Shown here in pieces: positions 1-8,914 of a stretch of DNA of 64,000 bases. The position numbers were made by a program, and so were the translations under genes. Origin of the DNA: Psychrobacter sp. GP33 (GTDB lineage Bacteria; Pseudomonadota; Gammaproteobacteria; Pseudomonadales; Moraxellaceae); the NCBI RefSeq assembly GCF_014119005.1, contig NZ_JACGYX010000001.1, positions 248,001 to 312,000 on the forward strand, read 5' to 3'. Positions within the stretch are counted from its first letter, which is position 1. Each line of letters starts with the position of its first letter. The notes beneath the pieces are model-generated. The model did not search any database. It was not told where the DNA came from and saw only the letters and a list, made by a program, of their open reading frames with translations.

Positions 1-1
1 C

Positions 2-97
2 CAGCTGATTATGCATGTGGCGCGGCAAGTGGTGGCGGACGAAGAAGAACAAAAACAGCAGGAAAAAGAAATTCCAGTGAGTAATCAGTTTTTCTAA
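2..97 (+). CDS. C-terminal end of an unidentified protein (5' truncated by window edge)
   Basis: An open frame enters from the left edge and stops with TAA at 95-97. The 31 visible residues end in a Glu/Gln/Lys-rich stretch followed by VSNQFF. A terminator hairpin follows about 40 bases downstream, which supports this being the true end of a transcription unit convergent with purMN. Too little is visible to name a family. Confidence 0.5.
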   Translation, partial: QLIMHVARQVVADEEEQKQQEKEIPVSNQFF

Positions 98-137
98 TAG
101 CTTGTTTATTCATTTAATTGCTTCAACAACAGAAGAT

Positions 138-178
138 AAAAAAGCCCAGTTTCGCGTATAGCAAGACTGGGCTTTTTT
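138..178. terminator. Bidirectional hairpin terminator
   Basis: The arms AAGCCCAGT and ACTGGGCTT are perfect complements, with an A-run before and a T-run after. It can therefore end both the left-edge gene and the purM-purN unit arriving from the right. Confidence 0.85.
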
Positions 179-261
179 AATAAAGATAGCCAATTTTTAA
201 CTGATAGTATTGGCTTACGGTCTATGAGCAGGTATGACTCATCTGTTTAATACCTTATGTA

Positions 262-981
262 TTAAGCATTGATAAATAATTGCAAGGGCAAAGCAGGCAA
301 GTAAGTTGTCTTAATAGAGTTTTGCTCATCAACATCCAGCGATAGTACGCCATTGGTAAGTAACAAAATCGTCCACGGCAACAGCTTATGCTCAAGCTTT
401 TGCACCCGTGCCTGTAAGCTATCGGCGGTGTCTTTCGCACTGACGGGTAACATGGCTTGGGTTAATACTTGTCCAGCATCCAGCTCAGCAGTCACCAAGT
501 GTACACTACATCCATGATAGCGCTCACCAGCTTGAATAGCGCGTTGATGCGTCTGCATCCCTTTATATACAGGGAGTAGCGAGGGATGCAAATTAATCAT
601 CGGAGCAGGCGCATTATCAATAAAATCAGCGCTCAATACACGCATAAAGCCAGCAAGGACGATGAGGTCAGGCTGCCATGTGGCAAACTGGGCACTAGCG
701 TGGGTCTCAAAGGTTCTGATAGCCATACGCTTGCCACTAGCCGTGTGAGACAATACGGCAACGTCTATACCTGACTGCTGCGCGCGGGTAATAGCATAAG
801 CGTCCTCACGATTACTAATAACGCCAACGATTTCAATCGGTAGCGCCCCAGCTTGCATAGCATCTATTAATACTTGTAAATTACTGCCACTGCCTGACAC
901 CATGACGACAACGCGTAAAGGCTTACGCTGCTGTTGGTGTATAGCTGCTTCTTGAGGCGTTGCTTGTTGAAGAGCGAACAT
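262..981 (-). CDS. purN: Phosphoribosylglycinamide formyltransferase
   Basis: PurN transfers a formyl group from 10-formyltetrahydrofolate to glycinamide ribonucleotide, the third step of de novo purine synthesis in the cytoplasm. The glycine-rich phosphate-binding turn SGSGSN (about residues 29-34), the catalytic block INLHPSLLP (Asn130, His132) and Asp168 in ELDAG match the Asn/His/Asp triad of E. coli PurN. The 239 residues exceed the usual 210 or so because of a roughly 20-residue Gln-rich N-terminal lead and a C-terminal tail. The ATG overlaps the purM stop as TAATG, so translation is probably coupled and no separate ribosome site is needed. A shared terminator lies about 85 bases downstream. 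Confidence 0.96.
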   Translation of the reverse strand: MFALQQATPQEAAIHQQQRKPLRVVVMVSGSGSNLQVLIDAMQAGALPIEIVGVISNREDAYAITRAQQSGIDVAVLSHTASGKRMAIRTFETHASAQFATWQPDLIVLAGFMRVLSADFIDNAPAPMINLHPSLLPVYKGMQTHQRAIQAGERYHGCSVHLVTAELDAGQVLTQAMLPVSAKDTADSLQARVQKLEHKLLPWTILLLTNGVLSLDVDEQNSIKTTYLPALPLQLFINA

Positions 982-2042
982 TAGCGATATACCACTGCAT
1001 CCGCTTGACCATCAGTAGCGCGGCTGACCATCTCACCAATTGCCCAAGCATTTTCGCCCGCATCATTTAGAGTTTTAATGGCTTCATCAGCTTTATCTTT
1101 TGGCACGACAATAACGAAGCCTACGCCACAGTTAAAGGTACGATACATCTCGCTTTGTGCAATATTACCTTGAGTTTGTAGCCACGTGAATAGTTCTGAA
1201 AACTGCCAGCTGTTGGTATCAATGCTAGCGGCTAAATGGTCAGGAAGAACGCGAGGTAAATTATCGGTTAAACCACCACCCGTAATGTGCGACATGGCAT
1301 GGAGATTTTGATTGCCTAAGGTATCTTGCAATGCTTTAATGGCTTTAACATAAATACGGGTCGGTGCCATTAGTGCATCTTGAATCGGCTGTCCATCTAG
1401 CTGTTCAGTGCTATTGGTCACGTCAATGCCGCTCACTTCAATGACTTTACGAACTAAAGAGTAGCCATTAGAATGCGCGCCACTTGAGGCAAGAGCAATC
1501 AGTACATCGCCTTCTGCGACATTTTCACCTGTGATGACTTCTGCTTCTTCAACCACGCCTACACAAAATCCAGCTAAGTCGTAATCATCGTCTTGGTACA
1601 TGCCTGGCATCTCAGCCGTTTCACCACCAATCAAGGCGCAATTTGCCAATTTACAACCATCGCCAATACCGGTTACTACCGTCGCTGCAACATCAACATC
1701 AAGCTTACCGGTTGCATAATAATCTAAGAAAAATAATGGTTCAGCACCACAAACTAATAAATCATTAACGCACATCGCAACCAAGTCAATACCAATGGTA
1801 TCATGGCGATTAAGCTGCAAGGCTAGCTTTAATTTTGTACCAACACCATCGGTACCAGAGACCAAAAGTGGGGAAGTGTAGCCGGTTGGGATGCGACATA
1901 GCGCGCCGAAACCACCAAGCCCGCCCACTACTTCAGGACGAGAAGTGGCTTTTGCCACCGACTTGATGCGCTGAACCAACGCGTCGCCAGCATCGATATC
2001 GACGCCAGCGTCTTTGTAGCTTAAAGAAGGCTTGTCACTCAT
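981..2042 (-). CDS. purM: Phosphoribosylformylglycinamidine cyclo-ligase (AIR synthetase)
   Basis: PurM uses ATP to close the imidazole ring of FGAM, giving aminoimidazole ribonucleotide in purine synthesis. The protein aligns from its first residues with E. coli PurM ([47 protein letters not shown]). The frame is open to 2150, but family alignment starts at MSDKPSLSY, so ATG 2042 is chosen. A GAG six bases upstream can serve as ribosome site; a second in-frame ATG lies at 2048. This gives 353 residues against 345 in E. coli. It is the first gene of a two-gene unit with purN, divergent from perM. Confidence 0.96.
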   Translation of the reverse strand: MSDKPSLSYKDAGVDIDAGDALVQRIKSVAKATSRPEVVGGLGGFGALCRIPTGYTSPLLVSGTDGVGTKLKLALQLNRHDTIGIDLVAMCVNDLLVCGAEPLFFLDYYATGKLDVDVAATVVTGIGDGCKLANCALIGGETAEMPGMYQDDDYDLAGFCVGVVEEAEVITGENVAEGDVLIALASSGAHSNGYSLVRKVIEVSGIDVTNSTEQLDGQPIQDALMAPTRIYVKAIKALQDTLGNQNLHAMSHITGGGLTDNLPRVLPDHLAASIDTNSWQFSELFTWLQTQGNIAQSEMYRTFNCGVGFVIVVPKDKADEAIKTLNDAGENAWAIGEMVSRATDGQADAVVYR

Positions 2043-2401
2043 GGTCATCTCACAGTTAAGGGTGGTAAAGTAAATGAATTGAACTAAACAGGTAAAATTT
2101 GACTGTAGTGCGTGCATTATACCCAAAAATAGCTCGCACTCGCAAAACAACTTGGGAATATTCGCTCAGTATGCGCAACACTAGCGATAAAGTTTGATCA
2201 ATACCTTTTCAAAAATATATATCGTCACTAAAAAACAGGCATTAAGATAATCTAGAAAATGGACTTTTAAGCAACAAAAAATCACTGCTTTTTTTATCTA
2301 CTCTGCGATAATAGAGCGCTTAGCGTATCTCATCATCAAACTTTTAATTATTATCATATTATCCCTTTATTACTATCCGCTTACCTGTAGGATTCCCATT
2401 A
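2043..2401. other. Divergent intergenic region between purM and perM
   Basis: This 359-base AT-rich stretch must hold the promoters for both purM (left) and perM (right). Several TATAAT-like strings are present, but no single promoter pair, riboswitch fold or clear PurR operator stood out by eye. Confidence 0.5.
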
Positions 2402-3508
2402 ATGATCAACCAACCGATAGATCCTTTTTTTCGGCGCTTGTTTATTGTTGTTGCCATTGTGATAGCACTGGTTATGCTGCATCTGATGACGCCTGTTATT
2501 GTTCCGTTTGTTTGCGCCTTTGTGCTCGCTTATTTATTTAATCCGTTAGTAAGAAAATTATCGAAATATATTAAACGGTGGATGGCAATTATCGTGGTTT
2601 ATGCCACGATTACAGTAGGGATGGTCGTATTATTATGGTGGCTGGTACCAACGCTGTGGCGTCAATTACAAGCCGCTTGGGAGTATTTACCGCAAATTCT
2701 AACCTGGTACAATGATGTGGCGCGCGAGTGGTTTGTCAATAACACCCGCATACGTTTACCGGAACTTGAGGCCAAAGGCTTTTCTGAAACCTTTGTAGAT
2801 TATATGCAAACCCACTATAAATTTGCCGATGCCAGCAGCTTAATGAGCCAAGCATTAGCATCGAGTATGAATTTTATTAATAGTGCGGGTTTAATCGTCT
2901 TAGTGCCTATTCTGACCTTTTACTTCTTATTCAATTGGGACAAACGTCTGCACGGTTGGGAAATGGCGATTCCTAATGCGTATAGCAAAAAAGTGGTCGG
3001 TATTGCCAAAGAATGTGATAGGGCGTTAATGGCATTTATTAAAGGTCAGCTTTTGGTTATGGTATTACTTGGTATTATCTATGCAGTACAGTTACAGTTA
3101 ATTGGACTTGAGCTTGGGCTTATTATCGGTATGGCAGCAGGTATTGCCAGCTTTGTTCCTTATTTGGGATTTGGTCTTGGATTTATTGCTTCAATTATCG
3201 CAGGTTTGTTCCAGTTCGGCTTGGACTGGTTCCACTTATCGCTGATTGTCGGTGCTTTCCTTGTTGGGCAGGCGGCTGAAGGTTATATTCTGCAACCCCT
3301 ATTATTGGGCGATAAGATTGGGCTGTCACCGTTGTGGGTTATCTTTGCAGTACTGGCAGGTGCAAGTTTACTGGGCTTTGTTGGGATGCTTATTGCCTTA
3401 CCGGTGTCTGCGGTGCTTAACGTTTTATTTATTCATCTTTATGCTTATTATCGAACCACTGACTTTTATCGTGGTCGTAAGCAATTGAATTTATTTGAAG
3501 AAAAATAA
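2402..3508 (+). CDS. perM: PerM / AI-2E family membrane transporter
   Basis: A polytopic inner-membrane protein of 368 residues with about seven to eight hydrophobic segments. The family architecture (AI-2E_transport) is clear: an N-terminal helix pair ending in FVLAYLFNPLV, a soluble periplasmic segment (about residues 85-150), and C-terminal helices carrying ASFVPYLGFGLGF and IGLSPLWVIFAVLAGASLLGF. Family members include E. coli PerM, AI-2 exporters and Na+/H+ antiporters, so the substrate cannot be assigned. ATG 2402 has AGGA nine bases upstream. It stands before hda on the same strand, an order also seen in Acinetobacter, but a 340-base gap makes co-transcription uncertain. Confidence 0.9.
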   Translation: MINQPIDPFFRRLFIVVAIVIALVMLHLMTPVIVPFVCAFVLAYLFNPLVRKLSKYIKRWMAIIVVYATITVGMVVLLWWLVPTLWRQLQAAWEYLPQILTWYNDVAREWFVNNTRIRLPELEAKGFSETFVDYMQTHYKFADASSLMSQALASSMNFINSAGLIVLVPILTFYFLFNWDKRLHGWEMAIPNAYSKKVVGIAKECDRALMAFIKGQLLVMVLLGIIYAVQLQLIGLELGLIIGMAAGIASFVPYLGFGLGFIASIIAGLFQFGLDWFHLSLIVGAFLVGQAAEGYILQPLLLGDKIGLSPLWVIFAVLAGASLLGFVGMLIALPVSAVLNVLFIHLYAYYRTTDFYRGRKQLNLFEEK

Positions 3509-3848
3509 CGATTTATTGATTCGATAGGTTCTAGGTCCTTTTCGCAGTTGTTAAAGGACTTGTCAGTCATTTTGCAAGTATGGTATATATAGGCGCATTA
3601 TTTAGGCAGAAGCGGTTACTAAACTGCTTCTGATAGCGTACCATGTCGTATCACATTATTATGATAAGATTTTACTCGTAACAGTCTTAATTGAAGAAAT
3701 TTAGACATCGTTTTGACAGTATTTAAATGTTTATATAGTCAAACGCTAAGCTAGCTTAATAATATTTGTTTAAGAAAAATAAAATAGAGAGTAGCCTTCT
3801 AGTTATTTGTTGCCCATTTGTGAGCTACGTAAACCGAGTTGATGATTC
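3509..3848. other. Intergenic region between perM and hda
   Basis: These 340 AT-rich bases hold no open frame worth calling and no convincing terminator hairpin. It presumably contains the hda promoter. Confidence 0.4.
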
Positions 3849-4652
3849 ATGGCAGAAGCACAGCTAAGTCTCAATCTAGATATCAAGCACGATGCGAGTC
3901 TCAGCGACTTTGCCGGGCCTGGCTGGATGTCGATTATTGATGCCGTGCGCCAGTTGCATGTCGGTCTTATCCGTCAGCTGTACTTATTTGGCAGCCCGGC
4001 TACAGGTAAGTCGCACTTACTGTCAGCTATTTGTGAATCTTTTATTGAGATGGATAAGTCCGCCATTTGTCTATCGCTTAATGAACTGATACATACTGAT
4101 GTTGATGTCTTATCCTCGCTTGAGAATTTCGATGTCATTGCTATTGATGACTTAGAAGTGATTGAGCACAGTAGCCAATGGCAGGAAGCCTTATTTCATC
4201 TGATTAATCGTAGTCGTGAAGGGCAACGCCAGCTCTTATTTGCTGCTAATACGCCCGCAGGCGAGCTGCCGTTTCAGCTGACGGATTTATTAAGCAGACT
4301 GTCGCAAGCACCAACCTTTAAAGTACCAAATGGTCGAGATTTGGCGGATAGGCAGGCATTACTGCAGTCTATTTTGCGTCGTCGTGGTTGGCAATTTGAT
4401 GAGCGTATTACCGATTATTTGCTTAAGGAAGGTCCGCATCGTATCGGTGCCATGATGGTAGTGCTCAATTATATCCAGCCTATGTTCTCTAATCTTGGAC
4501 GCAGTAATATATCGAAAGCCGTTATTAGCGATGCGCTGCGGACGATTGATGAGCAAACCCTTGTCGCTGAACTTGCCGATATTACTCAAGAGGCGGAAGT
4601 GGATAAACGTGCCGCCGAACAAGACAATCAAACCATACCTTTAGATTTTTAG
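3849..4652 (+). CDS. hda: DnaA regulatory inactivator Hda
   Basis: Hda is an AAA+ protein that, bound to the beta sliding clamp, stimulates ATP hydrolysis on DnaA and prevents re-initiation of replication. The N-terminal clamp-binding peptide is visible as AQLSLNL (residues 4-10, compare QLSLPL in E. coli). The Walker A is GSPATGKS (48-55) and the Walker B is VIAIDD (96-101). E. coli Hda lacks a canonical Walker A lysine, whereas this one keeps GKS. The 267 residues exceed E. coli's 233 through an acidic C-terminal tail. The ribosome site before ATG 3849 is weak (GAG ten bases upstream). Confidence 0.92.
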   Translation: MAEAQLSLNLDIKHDASLSDFAGPGWMSIIDAVRQLHVGLIRQLYLFGSPATGKSHLLSAICESFIEMDKSAICLSLNELIHTDVDVLSSLENFDVIAIDDLEVIEHSSQWQEALFHLINRSREGQRQLLFAANTPAGELPFQLTDLLSRLSQAPTFKVPNGRDLADRQALLQSILRRRGWQFDERITDYLLKEGPHRIGAMMVVLNYIQPMFSNLGRSNISKAVISDALRTIDEQTLVAELADITQEAEVDKRAAEQDNQTIPLDF

Positions 4653-4751
4653 TATATTTATTAATAAGTGATTTCAGTAATCTAATACTATCCGCGTGGC
4701 TCCGAGCTTACCCTTACTTTTAACCTGTCAGTATTACCAATAGGAATTTTT

Positions 4752-5462
4752 ATGAAAAATAGCGCTTATGGACTACAAAAACTGACTATTAGTATGTTGT
4801 TGGTTGGCATGGGGTCATTATCGATGTTGTCACACGCGGCAGTCACGTTAGTGGTAGACGACAATATTAAAGTCACAGCGATTAATGGTCAGGAGCTCAA
4901 ACAAAGCCTTTTTCAGCCATTAACCAAAGAGTTCACTTTACAGCCGGGTAAGCACGTTATTACGGCTAAATATGATCGTTTGTATAATTTGCGCCGTGAT
5001 GAGCATGACTATCTGCGTTCAGGCAATATCAGTGTGGCAGCGGATTTAGCTGATAATCAAACCTATCGTCTAACCATGCCCAATCAGCCAGAAGACTATG
5101 CTGCGGCTAAGAAGTATGCTGAAAATCCAACTTTAGCGATACAACAAAATAATACCGTGGTTGCAAGCCAAAAAAGTCTAGGCGGTAATGATGGCAGTAT
5201 CTTCTCAGGATTAGGAAAAGCACTGGGCGGCGTGTTCGGTGGCGGCGGTAATGCGGAATTACAAAACCAGCAAGCGATTGCCGCATTGGGTCAGCCAGCT
5301 GTAACAACTCAGAGTACTACAAACTCTGGTGCGGTATCATCGAGCCGTTATACGGTGACGCCTGCAAGCCAGTCTGCCAGCACGCTGGATCAATTTATGC
5401 AGCTTTGGTTAAATGCTACGCCAACTGAGCGCGAAAAAATGCGTCAATGGATGCAAAAATAA
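4752..5462 (+). CDS. Secreted DUF2057 (YccT-like) protein
   Basis: A 236-residue exported protein of unknown function. A signal peptide is clear (KLTISMLLVGMGSLSMLSHA, cleavage near residue 29). The next 100 residues follow the DUF2057 pattern: VDDNIKVTAINGQ, then LQPGKHVITAKYD and NQTYRLTMP, a beta-rich periplasmic fold. A Gly-rich linker (GLGKALGGVFGGGG, about 158-171) leads to a Ser/Thr/Gln-rich segment and a short C-terminal helix with TEREKMRQWMQ, a common ending in DUF2057 proteins. It stands alone on the plus strand and converges with dps on a shared terminator. Confidence 0.85.
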   Translation: MKNSAYGLQKLTISMLLVGMGSLSMLSHAAVTLVVDDNIKVTAINGQELKQSLFQPLTKEFTLQPGKHVITAKYDRLYNLRRDEHDYLRSGNISVAADLADNQTYRLTMPNQPEDYAAAKKYAENPTLAIQQNNTVVASQKSLGGNDGSIFSGLGKALGGVFGGGGNAELQNQQAIAALGQPAVTTQSTTNSGAVSSSRYTVTPASQSASTLDQFMQLWLNATPTEREKMRQWMQK

Positions 5463-5491
5463 TCTGTTATTTTTTAAATAAATTTTGCACA

Positions 5492-5520
5492 AAAAAAGCA
5501 CCTAGATTAGGTGCTTTTTT
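5492..5520. terminator. Bidirectional hairpin terminator
   Basis: The arms AAAGCACCTA and TAGGTGCTTT are perfect complements around GAT, flanked by an A-run and a T-run. It serves both the DUF2057 gene and dps. Confidence 0.88.
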
Positions 5521-5562
5521 ATCATCTGAATTTTTAGTTATCATTCGGCTATGCTGTCAATA

Positions 5563-6060
5563 TTAGCCTAAAAATGCAGTATACATCCAAACCAGTTTTT
5601 CTTGTTCTTGCACATAGGCATCAACCAAATCTGCTGAGCCTTGATCTTCACTTTCTATTGCTAGTGCAGACACTTGACGTTGCTCTTCAATTAGCTCTTG
5701 TAGACCAGCTACTACACCATTAACGCAACGGGTGCCGTCTTTTACGTTCTTGTCTTCGCTGATGCTGGTATGCTGAGAAAAGTCGCTATAGGCATGTAGC
5801 GGCGTGCCACCTAGGGTTAAAATACGCTCTGCAATTTCATCAATTTGGATTTGTAGCGCGGTATACAGTTCTTCAAATTTAGGGTGCAAAGTAAAGAAGT
5901 GCTCGCCTTTTACATTCCAGTGATAGCCACGCACGTTGATATAGAACATATGATAGCTAGACAATAAGCCATTTAATTTTGCAATAACTTGGCTCATCTC
6001 AGCCGTTTCTAAACCAATTTGATTGGTACTTTGGTTACTACTGCTTGTAACGTTACTCAT
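5563..6060 (-). CDS. dps: Dps-family DNA-protecting ferritin
   Basis: Dps forms a 12-subunit shell that oxidises Fe(II) with peroxide and, in many species, coats DNA under stress or starvation. All intersubunit ferroxidase residues are present with E. coli spacing: His47, His59, Glu63, Asp74 and Glu78 (in RGYHWN, TLHPKFEE and QIDEIAERI). The N-terminus is Ser/Thr/Asn/Gln-rich and lacks the Lys-rich DNA-binding tail of E. coli Dps, so DNA binding is not assured. At 165 residues the length is normal. A second, divergent Dps lies at 35838-36320. Confidence 0.93.
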   Translation of the reverse strand: MSNVTSSSNQSTNQIGLETAEMSQVIAKLNGLLSSYHMFYINVRGYHWNVKGEHFFTLHPKFEELYTALQIQIDEIAERILTLGGTPLHAYSDFSQHTSISEDKNVKDGTRCVNGVVAGLQELIEEQRQVSALAIESEDQGSADLVDAYVQEQEKLVWMYTAFLG

Positions 6061-6396
6061 AATATTATCCTTGTTATTGAGAGACTTGTTATTAAAACCT
6101 TAGTATAGATAACAACTAGTGTGGCAAATCTTGTAATATCACTGGGGCTTAATTATTAGCTTTTTGAGTCAAACCTTTTTAAGTAATACGTTTTCAACTA
6201 ATGCCTTTGATGTTTACTATCATAGCAAGCATATTTGAATAAGTTAAATGAATCAAATTAAAGATAACATCAAGTTTTATCAAATAATATAATAATGTTA
6301 AATCTTAACGATAAGCACTAATAATCATAATGCCAGTAGGCGTCTTAAAAAATAGTAAGCATTCTTAATAATTAGCTACCTGGCATTTATACAGTA
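6061..6396. other. Intergenic region upstream of dps
   Basis: This 336-base AT-rich gap must contain the dps promoter at its left end. No gene, clear OxyR-type palindrome or terminator was found by eye. Confidence 0.4.
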
Positions 6397-7056
6397 TTAA
6401 GCCGGTGGCTGTAAGTGTTCGGTTTGTAAGCCGCGAATAGGCACGACTTCTTGCAAATGCTGACGGACGGTATCAATTGGGAATTTCTGTCCCTGTAAAC
6501 GCTTAGGTACAATTTGGCTGCCTTGTTGACCTTTTACCTCAAACATGACAAAGATATAATCATCGGTTTCATCCCAGCTTTTAACAGCGCTCCATGGGAT
6601 AACGGCTTGTTGCATCGAGCCTGCACGCATTTGCATGCCGCGCATTTTATTGTTATTAAACATATCGGGCTGATTAACAGGCATCGCCATCACTAGACCA
6701 TGCTTTTGTACGCCAAGTTTCATCTGGCGCATCTCATCGGGCATGTCTTGCGCAGCAACCTGTTTCTCAAATTCTTTTTTCACATACCATTTGAATCCAA
6801 GCGTGCGTACCAATAGGTAAATCACAATGGCGACCAGCATCATCCAAAAGATAATGGTGGAATAGCCCGACACAAACATTAAACCTGTCACTGCTAATAC
6901 AACACCGATAGCTATAATAATCCATTCTTTGGTTTTTAAGCTTTTTAAACCAAAAGAGGGTTGAGCATTCACAAATAATTCATATTGCGCTTGCTGAAAC
7001 TCTGCCTCAGTGAGGTTTAAGGCGACAGGTTGGAGCGTATAGGGGTAAAGGGCCAT
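6397..7056 (-). CDS. YcxB-like membrane protein
   Basis: A 219-residue protein with two adjacent transmembrane helices (about residues 43-63 and 66-87), then a soluble C-terminal domain. The order matches YcxB-like proteins: N-terminal strand, helix hairpin, then a PH-like domain with AVIPWSAVKSWDETDDYIFVMF and a closing QIVPKR...FPIDTVRQHL. The function is unknown in the family. The gene stands alone; GAGAA precedes the ATG. No link to neighbouring serS is evident. Confidence 0.8.
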   Translation of the reverse strand: MALYPYTLQPVALNLTEAEFQQAQYELFVNAQPSFGLKSLKTKEWIIIAIGVVLAVTGLMFVSGYSTIIFWMMLVAIVIYLLVRTLGFKWYVKKEFEKQVAAQDMPDEMRQMKLGVQKHGLVMAMPVNQPDMFNNNKMRGMQMRAGSMQQAVIPWSAVKSWDETDDYIFVMFEVKGQQGSQIVPKRLQGQKFPIDTVRQHLQEVVPIRGLQTEHLQPPA

Positions 7057-7373
7057 AAAAGGTTCTCAAATACTCAAATTAAAAGCGTTGGATAACAGTC
7101 AATACATAAAAAGTGTTGAACGTAAAAGATTACGCATCACTTGGCTGCACGTGGAATTGAACTCTGTGCTTATCTTACCGAAAAGCGTCTGTAAATGAAA
7201 CAGATAAGCATCGCTGTATGTGGTGATAGGGCGTATTAATCGGGTGTTAAAGCCGTTAGCGTTCGTGAAAACGTAGTCAAATCTATCGGGTCTTGTTATC
7301 ATAGCGGATATTTTATATTAATCCTTTTAATATTCTTTTTATTCCCCGACCATCAGCGCTATAGGCAGATATT
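7057..7373. other. Intergenic region between ycxB-like gene and serS
   Basis: This 317-base stretch holds divergent promoter space. A 67-codon minus-strand frame at 7099-7302 is open but lacks a ribosome site and homology-like features. Just before serS there are T/A-rich strings that could supply its promoter. Confidence 0.4.
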
Positions 7374-8660
7374 ATGATTGATCCGAAACTCTTACGCGGC
7401 GACTTGCAAGAATTACAGCAGCAACTGGCGACCCGTGGTTATGCCCTTGATATCGATTTTTGGCAAACCATCGAAACTGAGCGCAAAGCATTGCAAGTAA
7501 AAACGGAAGATTTGCAATCGCGTCGTAATGCTGGGGCAAAACAGGTCGGTAATCTCAAGAAATCTGGTGAAGATGCCAGTGAATTATTGGCAGAAATGCA
7601 AAGCGTGAGCGGCGAGATTAAAACCGCTGAAGACGAATTGCGTACCTTGCAAGAGCGTATCAATCAAGCAGCGCTACAAATTCCTAATTTGCCAGCCGCC
7701 GATGTGCCTGTAGGTACTTCAGAAGACGATAATATCGAGATGCGCAAATGGGGCACACCGCGCAGCTTTGATTTTGATATTCAAGACCATAGCCATATTG
7801 GTGAAACGTTAGGTATGCTTGATTTTGAAGCGGCAGCTAAATTAACCGGCAGTCGCTTTAGTGTGTTAAAAGGGCAATTGGCACAAATGCACCGTGCCTT
7901 GATTCAGTTTATGCTTAATACCCACACGATGAAGTACGGCTATACCGAAATGTATGTGCCGTATATCGTTAATTCAGAAAGCTTAAAAGGTACCGGTCAG
8001 CTGCCTAAATTTGAAGATGATTTATTTAAATTGACCAATCATACCAATAATGATGGCACTGATTTTTATCTCATTCCAACGGCTGAAGTGCCGATGACCA
8101 ATTTGGTACGCGGTGAGCGTTTGGATATTAAAGAGCTGCCGTTAAAATTCACTGCGCATACGCCTTGTTTTCGTAGTGAAGCGGGCTCGCATGGTCGTGA
8201 TACCCGTGGTCTGATTCGCCAGCATCAGTTTGAAAAAGTTGAGATGGTTAATATCAGTACCGCTGAGCAGTCTGATGACTTGCTTGAAGCAATGACCGGA
8301 CAGGCAGAATTTATCTTGCAGCAGCTTGATTTGCCGTATCGCTTAGTCAAACTGTGCACGGGTGATATGGGCTTTGCCGCCCAAAAAACTTATGATATCG
8401 AAGTGTGGTTACCTAGCCAAGATACTTATCGTGAAATCTCTAGCTGCTCAAACTGTGGTGACTTCCAAGCTCGCCGTATGGGCACACGCGTTAAAGACGG
8501 CAAACAAACTGCGCTTGCACATACATTAAATGGTTCAGGCTTGGCGGTTGGTCGCACCTTGTTGGCAGTAATGGAAAACCATCAAAATGCTGATGGTAGC
8601 ATTACTATTCCAGAAGTATTGCGTCCGTTTATGGGCGGTGCTGAAACAATTTCAGCCTAA
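7374..8660 (+). CDS. serS: Serine--tRNA ligase
   Basis: SerRS charges tRNA-Ser (and tRNA-Sec) with serine in the cytoplasm. The N-terminal 110 residues form the long antiparallel coiled coil that grips the tRNA-Ser variable arm. The class II catalytic core follows: TAEVPMTNL, motif 2 ([20 protein letters not shown]) and motif 3 ([17 protein letters not shown]). The 428 residues are standard. A tRNA-Ser gene lies 12 kb away at 20870. The family is certain; the start aligns with MIDPKLLR of other SerRS. Confidence 0.98.
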   Translation: MIDPKLLRGDLQELQQQLATRGYALDIDFWQTIETERKALQVKTEDLQSRRNAGAKQVGNLKKSGEDASELLAEMQSVSGEIKTAEDELRTLQERINQAALQIPNLPAADVPVGTSEDDNIEMRKWGTPRSFDFDIQDHSHIGETLGMLDFEAAAKLTGSRFSVLKGQLAQMHRALIQFMLNTHTMKYGYTEMYVPYIVNSESLKGTGQLPKFEDDLFKLTNHTNNDGTDFYLIPTAEVPMTNLVRGERLDIKELPLKFTAHTPCFRSEAGSHGRDTRGLIRQHQFEKVEMVNISTAEQSDDLLEAMTGQAEFILQQLDLPYRLVKLCTGDMGFAAQKTYDIEVWLPSQDTYREISSCSNCGDFQARRMGTRVKDGKQTALAHTLNGSGLAVGRTLLAVMENHQNADGSITIPEVLRPFMGGAETISA

Positions 8661-8914
8661 ATGTATTAATGAAAATTGTAGAGGGTAAAGCATTATTTTA
8701 TAAAACTGATGATAATCATTGTTAAATAGAAATGCCGTAGTGACGCCATTTCTTAGCGTGGTCTCTATCAAATATGTTAATATTAGCGTCTGATTTTACA
8801 GTCTATAAATTAGTCTATAACTTAAGGGCGTATGTGGCGTCCTTATCGTTATGCTCTGTTGAGTAAACTCTCCTCTTATCAGTAATACTTCTTATCAGAA
8901 TACTAGGACACTCT

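Noticed and set aside
3849..4652. Reading hda as a DnaA or DnaC-type loader
   Set aside because: The protein is short, has the N-terminal clamp-binding QLSLNL and lacks a DnaA DNA-binding domain; Hda fits better.
7099..7302. 67-codon minus-strand frame upstream of serS
   Set aside because: No ribosome site and no recognisable protein features; it overlaps likely serS promoter space.
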